A stretch of 64,000 bases of DNA from a virus. Every line of letters starts with the position of its first letter. Positions within the stretch are counted from its first letter, which is position 1. The stretch spans positions 1 through 64,000 of IMG/VR virus record IMGVR_UViG_3300037193_002967, one strand, 5' to 3'. Both the position numbers and the translations under genes were made by a program. The notes under the pieces are model-generated. The model was not told the origin of the DNA. It searched no databases and saw nothing but the letters and a program-made list of their open reading frames with translations. Positions 34,183-42,273 of this stretch are shown in pieces.

Positions 34183-34590
34183 GTGACTCACGATCAACTC
34201 CAATCCCAATGCTTCCTCAAAGCCTGGAATCACTCCCAAGATGACGGATTCTTTCCCTGGATGCAATACCGGTTCTTTAGCGTACCAAATAGCGCTGTGG
34301 GCTTCCTGGGACCCAAAAAGGCAAAACAGTTACAATCTTGTGGTCTGGTGGCAGGCGTCTGGGATATGCCTATATTTGACTCCAATGGGGCCTGTCACTG
34401 GATCGAATTCAAAGTTGGTAAAGACACAGTGAGCCCCGCCCAAAAAAAATTCAGAACAGCCATGCTTCCACTCGGGAACCAATTTTTTTATGTGGTACAT
34501 GAAGACGTTAACCTTTTTTGGGAAATTTTCACTAACATTGCACATATGAATATTCAATCTTTATTGAAACTTCAATACAATGACGCCTAA
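34183..34590 (+). CDS. VRR-NUC nuclease
   Basis: A 135-residue protein starting at a GTG. The catalytic VRR-NUC core is visible as GLVAGVWDMPI and CHWIEFKVGKDTVSPAQKKF (D, E-x-K). Such phage nucleases are Holliday-junction resolvases. It overlaps the small terminase gene by 11 bp, which fits resolution of branched DNA before packaging. Confidence 0.8.
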   Translation: MTHDQLQSQCFLKAWNHSQDDGFFPWMQYRFFSVPNSAVGFLGPKKAKQLQSCGLVAGVWDMPIFDSNGACHWIEFKVGKDTVSPAQKKFRTAMLPLGNQFFYVVHEDVNLFWEIFTNIAHMNIQSLLKLQYNDA

Positions 34591-35158
34591 ACAACAAAGG
34601 TTTGTTGATGAATATGTGAAAGACCCAGATCGGAATCAAACACAGGCAGCAAGAAAGGCGGGATATAGTGAAAAAACAGCAGCACAGGCAGCGGCTCATC
34701 TGTTAAAAAACCCTAATATTCAGCTAGCTATAAGGGAAAAGCTAGAATTAGTTCGAGCAGAAACTGCATTAAAAATTCAACGAGAGGAAGAGGAAAACTG
34801 GCTCGATCCCGTCAATGTGGCAAAAGGCTTCAAAAAAATCTACGATAGATGTATGCAAGCCGAAGCCGTGATGCGTTATGATGCTCGTGAAAAACGTATG
34901 GTCCCTGTCCGTGATGAGCATGGTAACGCGATGTATGTATTTGATTCCAATGGTGCCAATCGTGCCTGGGAAAATATTGCCAAACATATTGGGTTCTACG
35001 AAATTGATAATGCCCAAAAAGCCCCGATCATCAATATTGAACTTAATAACACCAATAACATTGCAATTCTAAATGCAAGCGACGAAGAGGCCGGAGATAA
35101 AGATCAATTTATCGACGGAAATGTTCTTACCATGCTACCGCCATCTTCTGAAGAATGA
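34580..35158 (+). CDS. terS: Terminase small subunit
   Basis: A 192-residue protein. It begins MTPKQQRFVDEYVKDP, then NQTQAARKAGYSEKTAAQAAAHLL, the N-terminal DNA-binding domain of the Terminase_2 family. It recognises the packaging start on the phage DNA and loads the large subunit. It overlaps the large subunit gene by 86 bp. Confidence 0.85.
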   Translation: MTPKQQRFVDEYVKDPDRNQTQAARKAGYSEKTAAQAAAHLLKNPNIQLAIREKLELVRAETALKIQREEEENWLDPVNVAKGFKKIYDRCMQAEAVMRYDAREKRMVPVRDEHGNAMYVFDSNGANRAWENIAKHIGFYEIDNAQKAPIINIELNNTNNIAILNASDEEAGDKDQFIDGNVLTMLPPSSEE

Positions 35159-36497
35159 GGTAGAAGTAATTAGCCCTGTCGAAGAGTTAGCACCTGTTCC
35201 AATTGACATAGAGTTTTTATGGGGCGGCCGCGATAGCGGTAAGAGCCGTCATATTGTCCAACAATTGATTTATGATTGTCTAAGACTGCCTTATTTTAGA
35301 TGCGTCCTTGTGAGAAAGGTTTTCAACACTATCAAAGAAAGCCAATGGCAGTTAATTAAGGATGTTTGCGAAGAATGGGGCGTGGATCATCTATTCAGCT
35401 TCAAACAAAGCCCGCTTGAGATCATTTGTATCAATGGTAATAAGTTTATATGCCGCGGTATGGATGAGCCTGGCAAATTAAAATCTATTGCCAACCCTTC
35501 ACATTGCTGGTGCGAAGAAGGGAATCAATTGGAAAAAGATGATTTTGTTATCATCATGACTTCTTTACGCTATAACCAAGGCCGAGTTAAAGTGTGGTTT
35601 TCTTTCAACCCTGAATACGAGGGAGATTATAAAGAGTTTTGGTTATATGCTATCTTCTTTAAGAAATACGAACATCTCTTATATAAGCAAAGAATATTTG
35701 TTGGACAATGGCAAATAAAGCTGCCAATGTACCAATTTAAAGAACGTATAATCAATTTTACATACAGAAGCACATGGACAACGTACAAGGATAACCGATA
35801 CTGTAAGCATGAGCGTGCTGCTTTCTTAGAAGAGTTAAAAATCCTTGATCCATACTGGTATAAAGTATTTACGCAGGGGTATTGGGGGAATAGAATTGTT
35901 AGTGATCCATATTGCTATTGCTTTAATGAAGAAAAGCATGTTGGATCGACTTATTTAGACCAAAACAAGGAACTTTATTTAAGTTTTGACTTCAACGTGA
36001 ATCCTATTACCTGCGGCGTGTATCAGCATGACGAATATGATAATTGGATTAGAGTAATCGAGGCCATAAAGCTTGATAATAGTGATATATATAAACTTTG
36101 TGACCATATTAAGGCAAAGTATTGGGGATATGTAATGATCGTTACTGGCGATGCTACCGGACGAAATACGAGTGCCCTGGTACAGGATGGGATCAACTAT
36201 TATTCAATTATAAAAACCGAATTGGGTTTAGTGGATGGCCAGATGCGCCAACCAACTATTAACCCACCAGTCCGTGAGAACCGAGTATTAGTTAACGCTT
36301 GCTTATTTAAGTTGAATATACTTATGGACGAACAACATTGTGCCCCGTTGATCTTCGACTGTAAGAACGTAAGCGTGACTGACCTGGGAGATATTGATAA
36401 AGGAAGTAGGTCAAATCCAAAGAAACGCGCTGACCATCTTGACCATTTCAGATATTATTTAAATACTTTTTGGAAAAGAGTTCTTAAAATGCAGTAA
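35073..36497 (+). CDS. terL: Terminase large subunit
   Basis: A 474-residue protein. ATPase: Walker A GGRDSGKS (51-58) and Walker B CWCEEG (145-150). Nuclease: SFDFNVNP (D306), GDATGR (359-364) and HLDHFRYYL near the end supply the acidic metal-binding residues. It packages the genome and cuts it to length. The first ATG overlaps terS by 86 bp; an internal ATG at 35121 is an alternative start. Confidence 0.9.
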   Translation: MQATKRPEIKINLSTEMFLPCYRHLLKNEVEVISPVEELAPVPIDIEFLWGGRDSGKSRHIVQQLIYDCLRLPYFRCVLVRKVFNTIKESQWQLIKDVCEEWGVDHLFSFKQSPLEIICINGNKFICRGMDEPGKLKSIANPSHCWCEEGNQLEKDDFVIIMTSLRYNQGRVKVWFSFNPEYEGDYKEFWLYAIFFKKYEHLLYKQRIFVGQWQIKLPMYQFKERIINFTYRSTWTTYKDNRYCKHERAAFLEELKILDPYWYKVFTQGYWGNRIVSDPYCYCFNEEKHVGSTYLDQNKELYLSFDFNVNPITCGVYQHDEYDNWIRVIEAIKLDNSDIYKLCDHIKAKYWGYVMIVTGDATGRNTSALVQDGINYYSIIKTELGLVDGQMRQPTINPPVRENRVLVNACLFKLNILMDEQHCAPLIFDCKNVSVTDLGDIDKGSRSNPKKRADHLDHFRYYLNTFWKRVLKMQ

Positions 36498-36544
36498 ATT
36501 GGGATTGCTTCGAATATGAACCATTTCGTGAGTTTTTGCGTGCA

Positions 36545-36574
36545 GGGCTGTCCGGGGAGGGACAGCCCTTTTTT
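36545..36574 (+). terminator. Terminator after the terminase operon
   Basis: A 9-bp stem GGGCTGTCC/GGACAGCCC with a 6-base loop and a T6 run. The next promoter starts directly after it. Confidence 0.9.
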
Positions 36575-36575
36575 A

Positions 36576-36645
36576 TTGATCGTGGTCAATAACTTACGCA
36601 GTATGACAAAAAGATTTGTCATTGTCGTTTTTGTGCGTATCTTTG
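36576..36645 (+). promoter_or_regulatory. Two-part operator promoter A
   Basis: TTGATCGTGGTCAA (36576-36589), 14 bp, TGACAAA-AAGA-TTTGTCA (36604-36621). Its TTTG serves as the -33 box, followed by 19 bp and TATCTTTG (36638-36645), an exact -7 box. It would drive the 36665-36949 gene. Confidence 0.8.
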
Positions 36646-36664
36646 GGATATAAATAAAGATCAC

Positions 36665-36949
36665 ATGAAAAATAGAGCTAAAAAGGGTGGTGAAATAGGA
36701 ATGAACGGGGAATTTTATAAAGGCGGATTATTTTTACCATCAACCCAATTGCCAAAGCAATCACCTATCAAAATCCATAACACAACCACCAAAAAGCCTA
36801 TGGCAGATTGGCAAATTAAGAATCTTGAACGTGCCATTGAGGGTACTAAAAAGGCTCTTCATGCCGCAATTGAAAGAAATGATAAACTGGCTATTGAGGG
36901 CAATACTGCTCAATTAGAAAGATATATGAAAATGCTAAATCAACAATAA
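36665..36949 (+). CDS. Small protein under promoter A
   Basis: A 94-residue basic protein; the second half is a coiled-coil-like helix. Followed by a terminator. Function unknown; regulated by the two-part operator promoter. Confidence 0.55.
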   Translation: MKNRAKKGGEIGMNGEFYKGGLFLPSTQLPKQSPIKIHNTTTKKPMADWQIKNLERAIEGTKKALHAAIERNDKLAIEGNTAQLERYMKMLNQQ

Positions 36950-36975
36950 CAATATTTGTCCGAGATGTACACACC

Positions 36976-37004
36976 GGCCGCAGGTTTCGCCCTGTGGCCT
37001 TTTT
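36976..37004 (+). terminator. Terminator
   Basis: Stem GGCCGCAGG/CCTGTGGCC (one G-T pair), 6-base loop, T5 run. Confidence 0.8.
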
Positions 37005-37005
37005 G

Positions 37006-37076
37006 TTGACCTGAGTCAAGATATTCTATTTATTGACAAATATATTTGTCATTTCAAAAGCGCCTACCTATCTTTG
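37006..37076 (+). promoter_or_regulatory. Two-part operator promoter B
   Basis: TTGACCTGAGTCAA (37006-37019), 14 bp, TGACAAA-TATA-TTTGTCA (37034-37051), then 20 bp and TATCTTTG (37069-37076). The same architecture as promoter A, upstream of the gene at 37097. Confidence 0.8.
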
Positions 37077-37096
37077 AGTCATCAAAAGCAAATAAC

Positions 37097-37357
37097 ATGA
37101 AACACTTCATTTCTTACAGCGCGATCTCAAATTCAGGTACTACAATACCAGATGAATTTTTTTGGAATGGGAAAGAGTTCTGTGTAAACTACAAAGAGAC
37201 CTATCCGATAGTATTTTTTAGCGATGAAGAGGTGGAAGAGGAAGCTTCCAAGGCTATGCAACATTTGGAAGACGCGGGTTTGGAACACCTATATCAAGAA
37301 CCTCAATTCAGCTTCGGTATTAAGCTGGAAAGTGAATGGGCCGTTTGTGATAAATAG
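37097..37357 (+). CDS. Small protein under promoter B
   Basis: An 86-residue acidic protein starting MKHFISYSAISNSG. The start at 37097 places the promoter fully upstream. Unknown function. Confidence 0.55.
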   Translation: MKHFISYSAISNSGTTIPDEFFWNGKEFCVNYKETYPIVFFSDEEVEEEASKAMQHLEDAGLEHLYQEPQFSFGIKLESEWAVCDK

Positions 37358-37370
37358 TTAATTAACTTTT

Positions 37371-37395
37371 GGCTAGGGTAAAACCTGGCCTTTTT
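37371..37395 (+). terminator. Terminator
   Basis: Stem GGCTAGG/CCTGGCC (one G-T pair) with a T5 run. Confidence 0.7.
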
Positions 37396-37416
37396 ATATT
37401 TTAAAACTTATTGCAT

Positions 37417-37785
37417 ATGTACTCATCAACTTATTATTTTCTTCAAGTCAAGAGGAATGTGGGTCACAATCTAGTATGGTGGTCCAATGAACACGTTGAC
37501 ATAAACCACCTTCTTTGGTTATTTGGCAATTATGACATTGCTTGCATATGGAAGGTCAGACCTAAACTACCGTTAACTGACCCTAAACTATTAGGTAAAC
37601 ATAAATTAGAGCTTAGTTATATCGGCGATGGCCGCGTATTCCTTAATTTTTGGGATTGGGCTCACGGTAATGATGTATGTGTACAAATCATAGATGGGCA
37701 TCTTGTTGATGGAAATGAACAAGTAATTTCAATTAAAGAATTTATTTCTACTGTAGAAGCGTCTATTTGTAAACGGGAATTATAA
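37417..37785 (+). CDS. Hypothetical protein
   Basis: A 122-residue soluble protein. The start MYSSTYYF at 37417 is preferred over an upstream in-frame codon. Unknown. Confidence 0.5.
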   Translation: MYSSTYYFLQVKRNVGHNLVWWSNEHVDINHLLWLFGNYDIACIWKVRPKLPLTDPKLLGKHKLELSYIGDGRVFLNFWDWAHGNDVCVQIIDGHLVDGNEQVISIKEFISTVEASICKREL

Positions 37786-37807
37786 TTAATCATAAAAACT
37801 TTTCAAC

Positions 37808-39163
37808 ATGTCTCATTTTACAGTATTAGTTATCGGCGAGAATCCGGAAGGACAATTAGAGCCTTATCATGAGTTTGAATGTACAGGGCAGGATGATTAT
37901 TATGTCAAGGATATTGATATTACCGAACAGGTCCGAAAGGATTATGAAGACGCTACCGTTGTGCGTTATAGGGATGGGGATGGAAACCTGTATGAGCCTT
38001 ATAGTGATGAATTTTATCGTGATCCCACAGAAGCAGAACGCGAAATTATTGGGCCAATAGCCGGTTCCGGATGCGGTGGTGGTATACAATGGTCTTCAAG
38101 AGACTGGAAAGATGGGCGCGGGTATCGTACTAAAGTAAAATTTAAGCCAGATCACTTGGAAGAGGTGGAAATACCTCTTAAAGAAATTGAGTCCTTTTTG
38201 GAGTATTGTACTGAACATGAAGGTAAGCCCCGAATTACCGAAGCTGGATTAGGATTTGAGCGACGAGAGAATAAGGGTAAATTAAGTAAGGCATATAAAT
38301 ATGGATACACCGTCATTGATCCCGTTACGCGTGAGGTGATCCGCGTTATAAGACGTACTAATCCAAATGCAAAATGGGATTGGTATCAGTTAGGTGGGCG
38401 ATGGACCGGGCTTTTTAAATTAAAGCCATTAAATTTACTTGCTTATAATGAGGTGTTTGATTCTTTCCAAGGGTTTACTGCATCCGAAATGGAAGCCTTT
38501 GTAAAAATGAAGATTGAAAATCCTGCCAAATTTGAAAAGGTAATTTCAAAATATAATGGCAAATCTGCGGAATTGCGGGCTAAGGTAGAGCAGTTAGTTA
38601 TTGAAAAGAATCGCCGCTTATTTCCAGAATACAAAATCGGGAATCCGGGTCTAATGACCGAACCTGCTAAAGAAGGCTATGCCGATATGGCAAAAAAGCG
38701 GGATATCGATTTCGAAGGTATGCGCGATGAGGCTGTCAAAGAAGCAAAGGAAAGGTATGATTATGCAATGGAAATTCTGCATGAGTTACCGATCAATTAT
38801 ACTTGGGAGCAAATTAGGGAACGGATAAAAGACACGGATGAAGCTCGTAATGCCTATTGGAGCCAACCGCGTTGTAAAGCATGGCGAGAAAAAGAATTCG
38901 ACACTCGTGAATCTTGGCCATTTAGTTACCGTGCCTCGCCAGATGATTTTTTGATCACTGAACAGGAGTACATTCAGAAAGCCGCGAACCGGGCTATTAG
39001 CACACATGCCGTTATCAAAGATGGCAAATGGTACGAACGCGGTAAAATGGGTTGGTGGGCGTTTGTTTCTAACGAGAAAGCAGACTGGGATAAGGAATTT
39101 GCCGCATTGCTTGATAGTGTTGATGATGATACATTATTGTCGGTCTGGGATTGTCATATTTAA
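37808..39163 (+). CDS. Conserved phage protein
   Basis: A 451-residue protein starting MSHFTVLVIG, with YEDATVVRYRDGDGN and WDWYQLGGRWTG. This pattern (MSHFTVLVIG ... WDWYQLGGRWTG) occurs widely in phages and some plasmids; the function is unknown to me. The C-terminal half is helical and Arg/Lys-rich. Confidence 0.7.
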   Translation: MSHFTVLVIGENPEGQLEPYHEFECTGQDDYYVKDIDITEQVRKDYEDATVVRYRDGDGNLYEPYSDEFYRDPTEAEREIIGPIAGSGCGGGIQWSSRDWKDGRGYRTKVKFKPDHLEEVEIPLKEIESFLEYCTEHEGKPRITEAGLGFERRENKGKLSKAYKYGYTVIDPVTREVIRVIRRTNPNAKWDWYQLGGRWTGLFKLKPLNLLAYNEVFDSFQGFTASEMEAFVKMKIENPAKFEKVISKYNGKSAELRAKVEQLVIEKNRRLFPEYKIGNPGLMTEPAKEGYADMAKKRDIDFEGMRDEAVKEAKERYDYAMEILHELPINYTWEQIRERIKDTDEARNAYWSQPRCKAWREKEFDTRESWPFSYRASPDDFLITEQEYIQKAANRAISTHAVIKDGKWYERGKMGWWAFVSNEKADWDKEFAALLDSVDDDTLLSVWDCHI

Positions 39164-39179
39164 CTTTAAAATATTTTTT

Positions 39180-39482
39180 ATGGAATTTAAGCATACGCCT
39201 GGGCCGTGGGTCGTTTCCGATTCTCCGTTAGGGTATACCGAAAGTGCTATAAAGCATGGCACTGGCATGATGTACTTAAATGTCGTCGCAGGTCGGGCTA
39301 AGATAGTAACGAAGTGTTTACACAAAGACAGCATGACCTTAATTGCTAATGCAAAGCTAATTGCTGCCGCTCCTGAATTGTTGGATGCGTTGATTGCTGC
39401 ATACAATGAATTAAACCTTAAATATAACGATACCGAAGTTATTAATAAGGCAAAAGGTGCCATCAAAAAAGCCACCGAATAA
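39180..39482 (+). CDS. Ea22-like small phage protein
   Basis: A 100-residue protein starting MEFKHTPGPW and carrying NAKLIAAAPELLDALIAAY, a pattern common in phage early proteins of the Ea22 type. ATG at 39180 follows an AT-rich leader (TTTAAAATATTTTTT). Role unknown. Confidence 0.65.
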   Translation: MEFKHTPGPWVVSDSPLGYTESAIKHGTGMMYLNVVAGRAKIVTKCLHKDSMTLIANAKLIAAAPELLDALIAAYNELNLKYNDTEVINKAKGAIKKATE

Positions 39483-39508
39483 TTCACAATAAAAAAAAAA
39501 TTCAATCA

Positions 39509-40060
39509 ATGGGAACAAGAAATCTCACTATGGTCATTGACCAAAACGGAACAAAAAAAGTAGCCCAGTACGGCCAATGGGATGGCTACCCTTCAGGGGT
39601 TGGCGCTGGCATAGTTATCTTTTTGCAGAACAAGCCGTTGTTTGACTTATTTAAGTCAAAATTGCATCGTGTCAGGTTTTTGGAGCCGGAAGGAAGGGAC
39701 AAGGAATTTGTGGAAAGTTATGATAAAAATACTCCTGCATGGAGCCATGAGCTAGACAACAGAACAGAGGCACAAAGACGGTGGTATTCGACTTATATGC
39801 ATCGTGATTTGGCGGAAGAAGTATTAACGAATATAGCTAATTCTGAAGACGAAGAAATACTGTTAGACGATAGTGAAGAAACCGCAAGAGGGGGTGGCTG
39901 GGTCGAGTATTCTTATGTAATCAACTTGCAGGATAATACCTTGTCGTGTTATCATAAGTTAGATAAGCCGCCTTTCAAGGTTTATTCTATAGATGAACTT
40001 CCCGATTTCGAAAGATTTACAGCCGAATGTGAAGCTGCGGAAGACGCATTGAGAGGATAG
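39509..40060 (+). CDS. Conserved phage protein (MGTRNLT family)
   Basis: A 183-residue protein starting MGTRNLTMVIDQNGTKKVAQ with a QWDGYPSG segment, a pattern found in many phage and plasmid proteins. Function unknown. It ends with a long terminator hairpin. Confidence 0.7.
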   Translation: MGTRNLTMVIDQNGTKKVAQYGQWDGYPSGVGAGIVIFLQNKPLFDLFKSKLHRVRFLEPEGRDKEFVESYDKNTPAWSHELDNRTEAQRRWYSTYMHRDLAEEVLTNIANSEDEEILLDDSEETARGGGWVEYSYVINLQDNTLSCYHKLDKPPFKVYSIDELPDFERFTAECEAAEDALRG

Positions 40061-40086
40061 TTAGCGGTTTTGAAAAGTTCCGCTAT

Positions 40087-40123
40087 AAGCCTGGGTTACC
40101 TTTTTGGTGATCCGGGCTTTTTT
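40087..40123 (+). terminator. Terminator before the structural operon
   Basis: A 14-bp stem (AAGCCTGGGTTACC with GGTGATCCGGGCTT, three wobble pairs), 5-base T loop and a T-run. Confidence 0.85.
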
Positions 40124-40172
40124 ATTTTTTAAAATTTGGCCAGGAGTGGGAAAAAGTGTATAATTTAGGGGG

Positions 40173-40454
40173 ATGAATGCCTGTTCTATCACACCCTTAG
40201 ATATTGGAGAACAAACTGGTTATTGCAATGGTTATTATCAGCGAATAACAAAGGCTGAATTACATGTTTATGAAAATGGGGACCACAGAATAAAATTAGT
40301 ATTTGAAGATGGTACAGTATCCGAAGGAAAGATAATTAAGATTCAGCCAGTTAATAATCCGCCTCACTGTATAGTAACTGATGGGAATTTTTTAGAGTCA
40401 TTCGAGCCAATTCAAATTATTTGGAAAACTGATCAAAATACTTGCAATGAGTGA
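40173..40454 (+). CDS. Structural region protein
   Basis: A 93-residue beta-rich acidic protein at the start of the tail gene block, preceded by a GGGGG ribosome-like run. It overlaps the next gene by 8 bp. Unknown. Confidence 0.55.
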   Translation: MNACSITPLDIGEQTGYCNGYYQRITKAELHVYENGDHRIKLVFEDGTVSEGKIIKIQPVNNPPHCIVTDGNFLESFEPIQIIWKTDQNTCNE

Positions 40455-40803
40455 TAAATGCACATGTTGCTTTGAAGATTTCATAGTTCGCTGCACTGAT
40501 TACATTCAGGTATATGCGAAGTTGGAGCCTAACACTAATTACTTCTGGGTAATTACTGATAAGTTTGATAAACAATATGGAGGGTCATTTACTACTGATG
40601 CTGATGGCTTCTGGCGTATTCAGGTAGAAGATTTGCCCGAAGGGTTACTCACCGAATACAGTAGCTCATTTAATCTTCAGGTCTTTGAAGATGCTTATGG
40701 GTGCAGCCCAGTAAAATTTAAAGTTGCCCAGGATTATGATTGCATTCAATTCAATGTGCGCGGCGGCTTACGCAATAAAATAACTTTAGGATGCGAATTT
40801 TAG
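40447..40803 (+). CDS. Structural beta-rich protein
   Basis: A 118-residue beta-rich Cys-containing protein (MSDKCTCCFED). Position fits a minor tail or decoration protein; no family. Confidence 0.5.
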   Translation: MSDKCTCCFEDFIVRCTDYIQVYAKLEPNTNYFWVITDKFDKQYGGSFTTDADGFWRIQVEDLPEGLLTEYSSSFNLQVFEDAYGCSPVKFKVAQDYDCIQFNVRGGLRNKITLGCEF

Positions 40804-40967
40804 AAGAGTTATTTAGGTTTAGTTTTATTGATAAGTGCGTGTTATTGGTTGGAGTTGCCTCTATTTTTTTTAATTTCGCTTATATAGTACCATTCAGTGT
40901 AGGCTGGTGTTCTGGGAGTGTGTTATTTAATTTGATTGTTTATTGGATACCGAATGAGGAAAAATAA
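40791..40967 (+). CDS. Small membrane protein (58 aa)
   Basis: It starts MRILEELFRFSF and has two hydrophobic segments (about 16-34 and 38-52). It overlaps the previous gene by 13 bp, so coupled translation is likely. Unknown. Confidence 0.5.
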   Translation: MRILEELFRFSFIDKCVLLVGVASIFFNFAYIVPFSVGWCSGSVLFNLIVYWIPNEEK

Positions 40968-40969
40968 AA

Positions 40970-40995
40970 AACCCGAATATAGAAATATTCGGGTT
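40970..40995. terminator. Hairpin with T-run on the minus side
   Basis: A perfect 10-bp stem AACCCGAATA/TATTCGGGTT. The A-run lies before it on the plus strand and no T-run follows, so on the plus strand it is not a classical terminator; it would act as one on the minus strand. Confidence 0.5.
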
Positions 40996-40997
40996 AA

Positions 40998-41060
40998 ATG
41001 AAGTACAGTAAAATAAAGAAAGCATATGAAATACTACAAGGCGAATATACTAAAAATTAA
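40998..41060 (+). CDS. Tiny possible peptide (20 aa)
   Basis: An ORF MKYSKIKKAYEILQGEYTKN that starts just after the hairpin and ends 4 bp before the next gene. Length alone gives little support; included because the spacing and basic, DnaJ-like start look translated. Confidence 0.25.
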   Translation: MKYSKIKKAYEILQGEYTKN

Positions 41061-41064
41061 TTAG

Positions 41065-41298
41065 ATGGCTTGTTGCCCATCCACCATAGTTTCTTTTCAA
41101 AATGGAGTTACTGAAATACCATATACTGCACTGATGCAACAAACATATGGTCCTACACCACGTGTATATATCTGGTATTATGATGTGGTAACCGGAAAAT
41201 GGATGCAAAGTAGTTTCTTTACTTTAGTAAGTTTTAAGGATAATATTATTACCATTGACCATGGCGGGCCGCAGATCGGTGCGGCAGTGATAAGATAA
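41065..41298 (+). CDS. Stand-alone copy of a structural beta domain
   Basis: A 77-residue protein. The sequence from TEIPYTALM...YGPTPRVYIWYYD to IDHGGPQIGAAVIR matches the C-terminal domain of the 245-residue protein at 49289 (MTIPWTAYLRDRYGDFPSVEV...RLDFGGPSSGVIKI). It is probably a tail or baseplate domain that also exists alone. Confidence 0.6.
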   Translation: MACCPSTIVSFQNGVTEIPYTALMQQTYGPTPRVYIWYYDVVTGKWMQSSFFTLVSFKDNIITIDHGGPQIGAAVIR

Positions 41299-41305
41299 GC
41301 TAATC

Positions 41306-41521
41306 ATGAAAGAAGAGTTGACGCGCACCTTCACAGTAACGCGCGTAATACAGCCATACAATGATGAAAATGATTTGGTGGCTATTTCTGTTACTGATCT
41401 ACATGGCCGTTTTGAGCAGCAAAGTTTCTTTAAACGTAAAGGAACAAGATGGGATTTTGAATGTGAACGTAATGAGCGCATGGCAATTAAATTACTTGTA
41501 CATAATTTGTTGATGAAATGA
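41306..41521 (+). CDS. Small hypothetical protein
   Basis: A 71-residue protein with a KEELTRTFTVTRV start. Overlaps the next gene by 4 bp. Unknown. Confidence 0.5.
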   Translation: MKEELTRTFTVTRVIQPYNDENDLVAISVTDLHGRFEQQSFFKRKGTRWDFECERNERMAIKLLVHNLLMK

Positions 41522-41742
41522 GTTGCGAACACAAATTCGTCTTTATTAGAAATCATAGTTACTATACATGGATAAGCAGATACACGCTTAAATATGTTAG
41601 CGTCGATTATTTTTTTTGTGAAAAATGTCTTGAATATCATGAAATTAAAAAGGAGGCGCAGGTTAGCGATTCTCAGAAGGATATATTACCAGAATGGGCA
41701 CGCCTTATCACTTATAAATTACCTTCGGAATATTCTATATGA
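41518..41742 (+). CDS. Small Cys-containing protein
   Basis: A 74-residue protein with MSCEHKF and FFCEKCLEYHEI, a possible zinc-binding C-x2-C pair. Overlaps the next gene by 4 bp. Confidence 0.5.
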   Translation: MSCEHKFVFIRNHSYYTWISRYTLKYVSVDYFFCEKCLEYHEIKKEAQVSDSQKDILPEWARLITYKLPSEYSI

Positions 41743-41894
41743 AATCAATATTATTATTACTAATCCTCATCGCCTGCCGTGGACCCCGAGAGCGCATCAA
41801 AGATTGGCCACCTAAGTGGCTGGATACGGTGATCCATAGGCCAATGCCCGCATGTAATGACACAACAGCATTTAAAGAAAAATTAAATAAGTAA
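41739..41894 (+). CDS. Small lipoprotein (51 aa)
   Basis: MKSILLLLILIAC is a lipoprotein signal with a typical lipobox (LIAC); the mature part is RGPRERIKDWPPKWLDTVI, then a second half. Such small phage lipoproteins serve as o-spanins or superinfection-exclusion factors. Its stop overlaps the next ATG. Confidence 0.6.
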   Translation: MKSILLLLILIACRGPRERIKDWPPKWLDTVIHRPMPACNDTTAFKEKLNK

Positions 41895-42007
41895 TGTCAG
41901 AAGATATATTGGTTTTGATCCCGCTCATGGTACTTGCAGTTCTCTATTTAATAGAAATTTATAGGAACTCTAAGCGAGAGATTGAAAAAATATGTGATGA
42001 AAAAATA
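41894..42007 (+). CDS. Small membrane peptide (37 aa)
   Basis: MSEDILVLIPLMVLAVLYLI is a hydrophobic N-terminus, followed by a charged KREIEKICDEK tail. Coupled to the lipoprotein gene by overlapping stop and start. Confidence 0.45.
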
Positions 42008-42017
42008 AACCGTACGT

Positions 42018-42162
42018 AATGGGACCAGGATTTGGAGATATCGGCCCACCAGAATGGTTTTGGTACCTGCTATTTTTACTAGCAGCAATTGGGGGTATAG
42101 CCATGATATATTTCTTAATTAAGTTTATTATTTGGTGCATTCATCATATTAGTATTACATGA
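42018..42162 (+). pseudogene. Small membrane protein with a frame break at a T5 run
   Basis: From the ATG at 42018 the frame reads MGPGFGDIGPPEWF and then loses sense. The +1 frame after the T5 at 42057-42061 continues as WYLLFLLAAIGGIAMIYF, a clear membrane helix, to TGA at 42162. With one T fewer the two parts form one 47-residue membrane protein. It is a frameshift mutation, a sequencing error or a slip site. Confidence 0.55.
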
Positions 42163-42266
42163 AATGGAAATGTATCATCTCTAACGAATTCGAATTATGG
42201 ATTGATCCGTCTGTTTTATCTAAGAACAAAAGAACAATTTTGAGGCTATTTAAAGTTGGCAAATAA
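42159..42266 (+). CDS. Small basic peptide (35 aa)
   Basis: MKWKCIISNEFELWIDPSVL and then a basic end (NKRTILRLFKVGK). Overlaps the previous gene's stop (ATGA). Confidence 0.45.
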   Translation: MKWKCIISNEFELWIDPSVLSKNKRTILRLFKVGK

Positions 42267-42273
42267 CCACATT

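Noticed and set aside
40970-40995. A plus-strand terminator
   Set aside because: There is no T-run after the stem on the plus strand.
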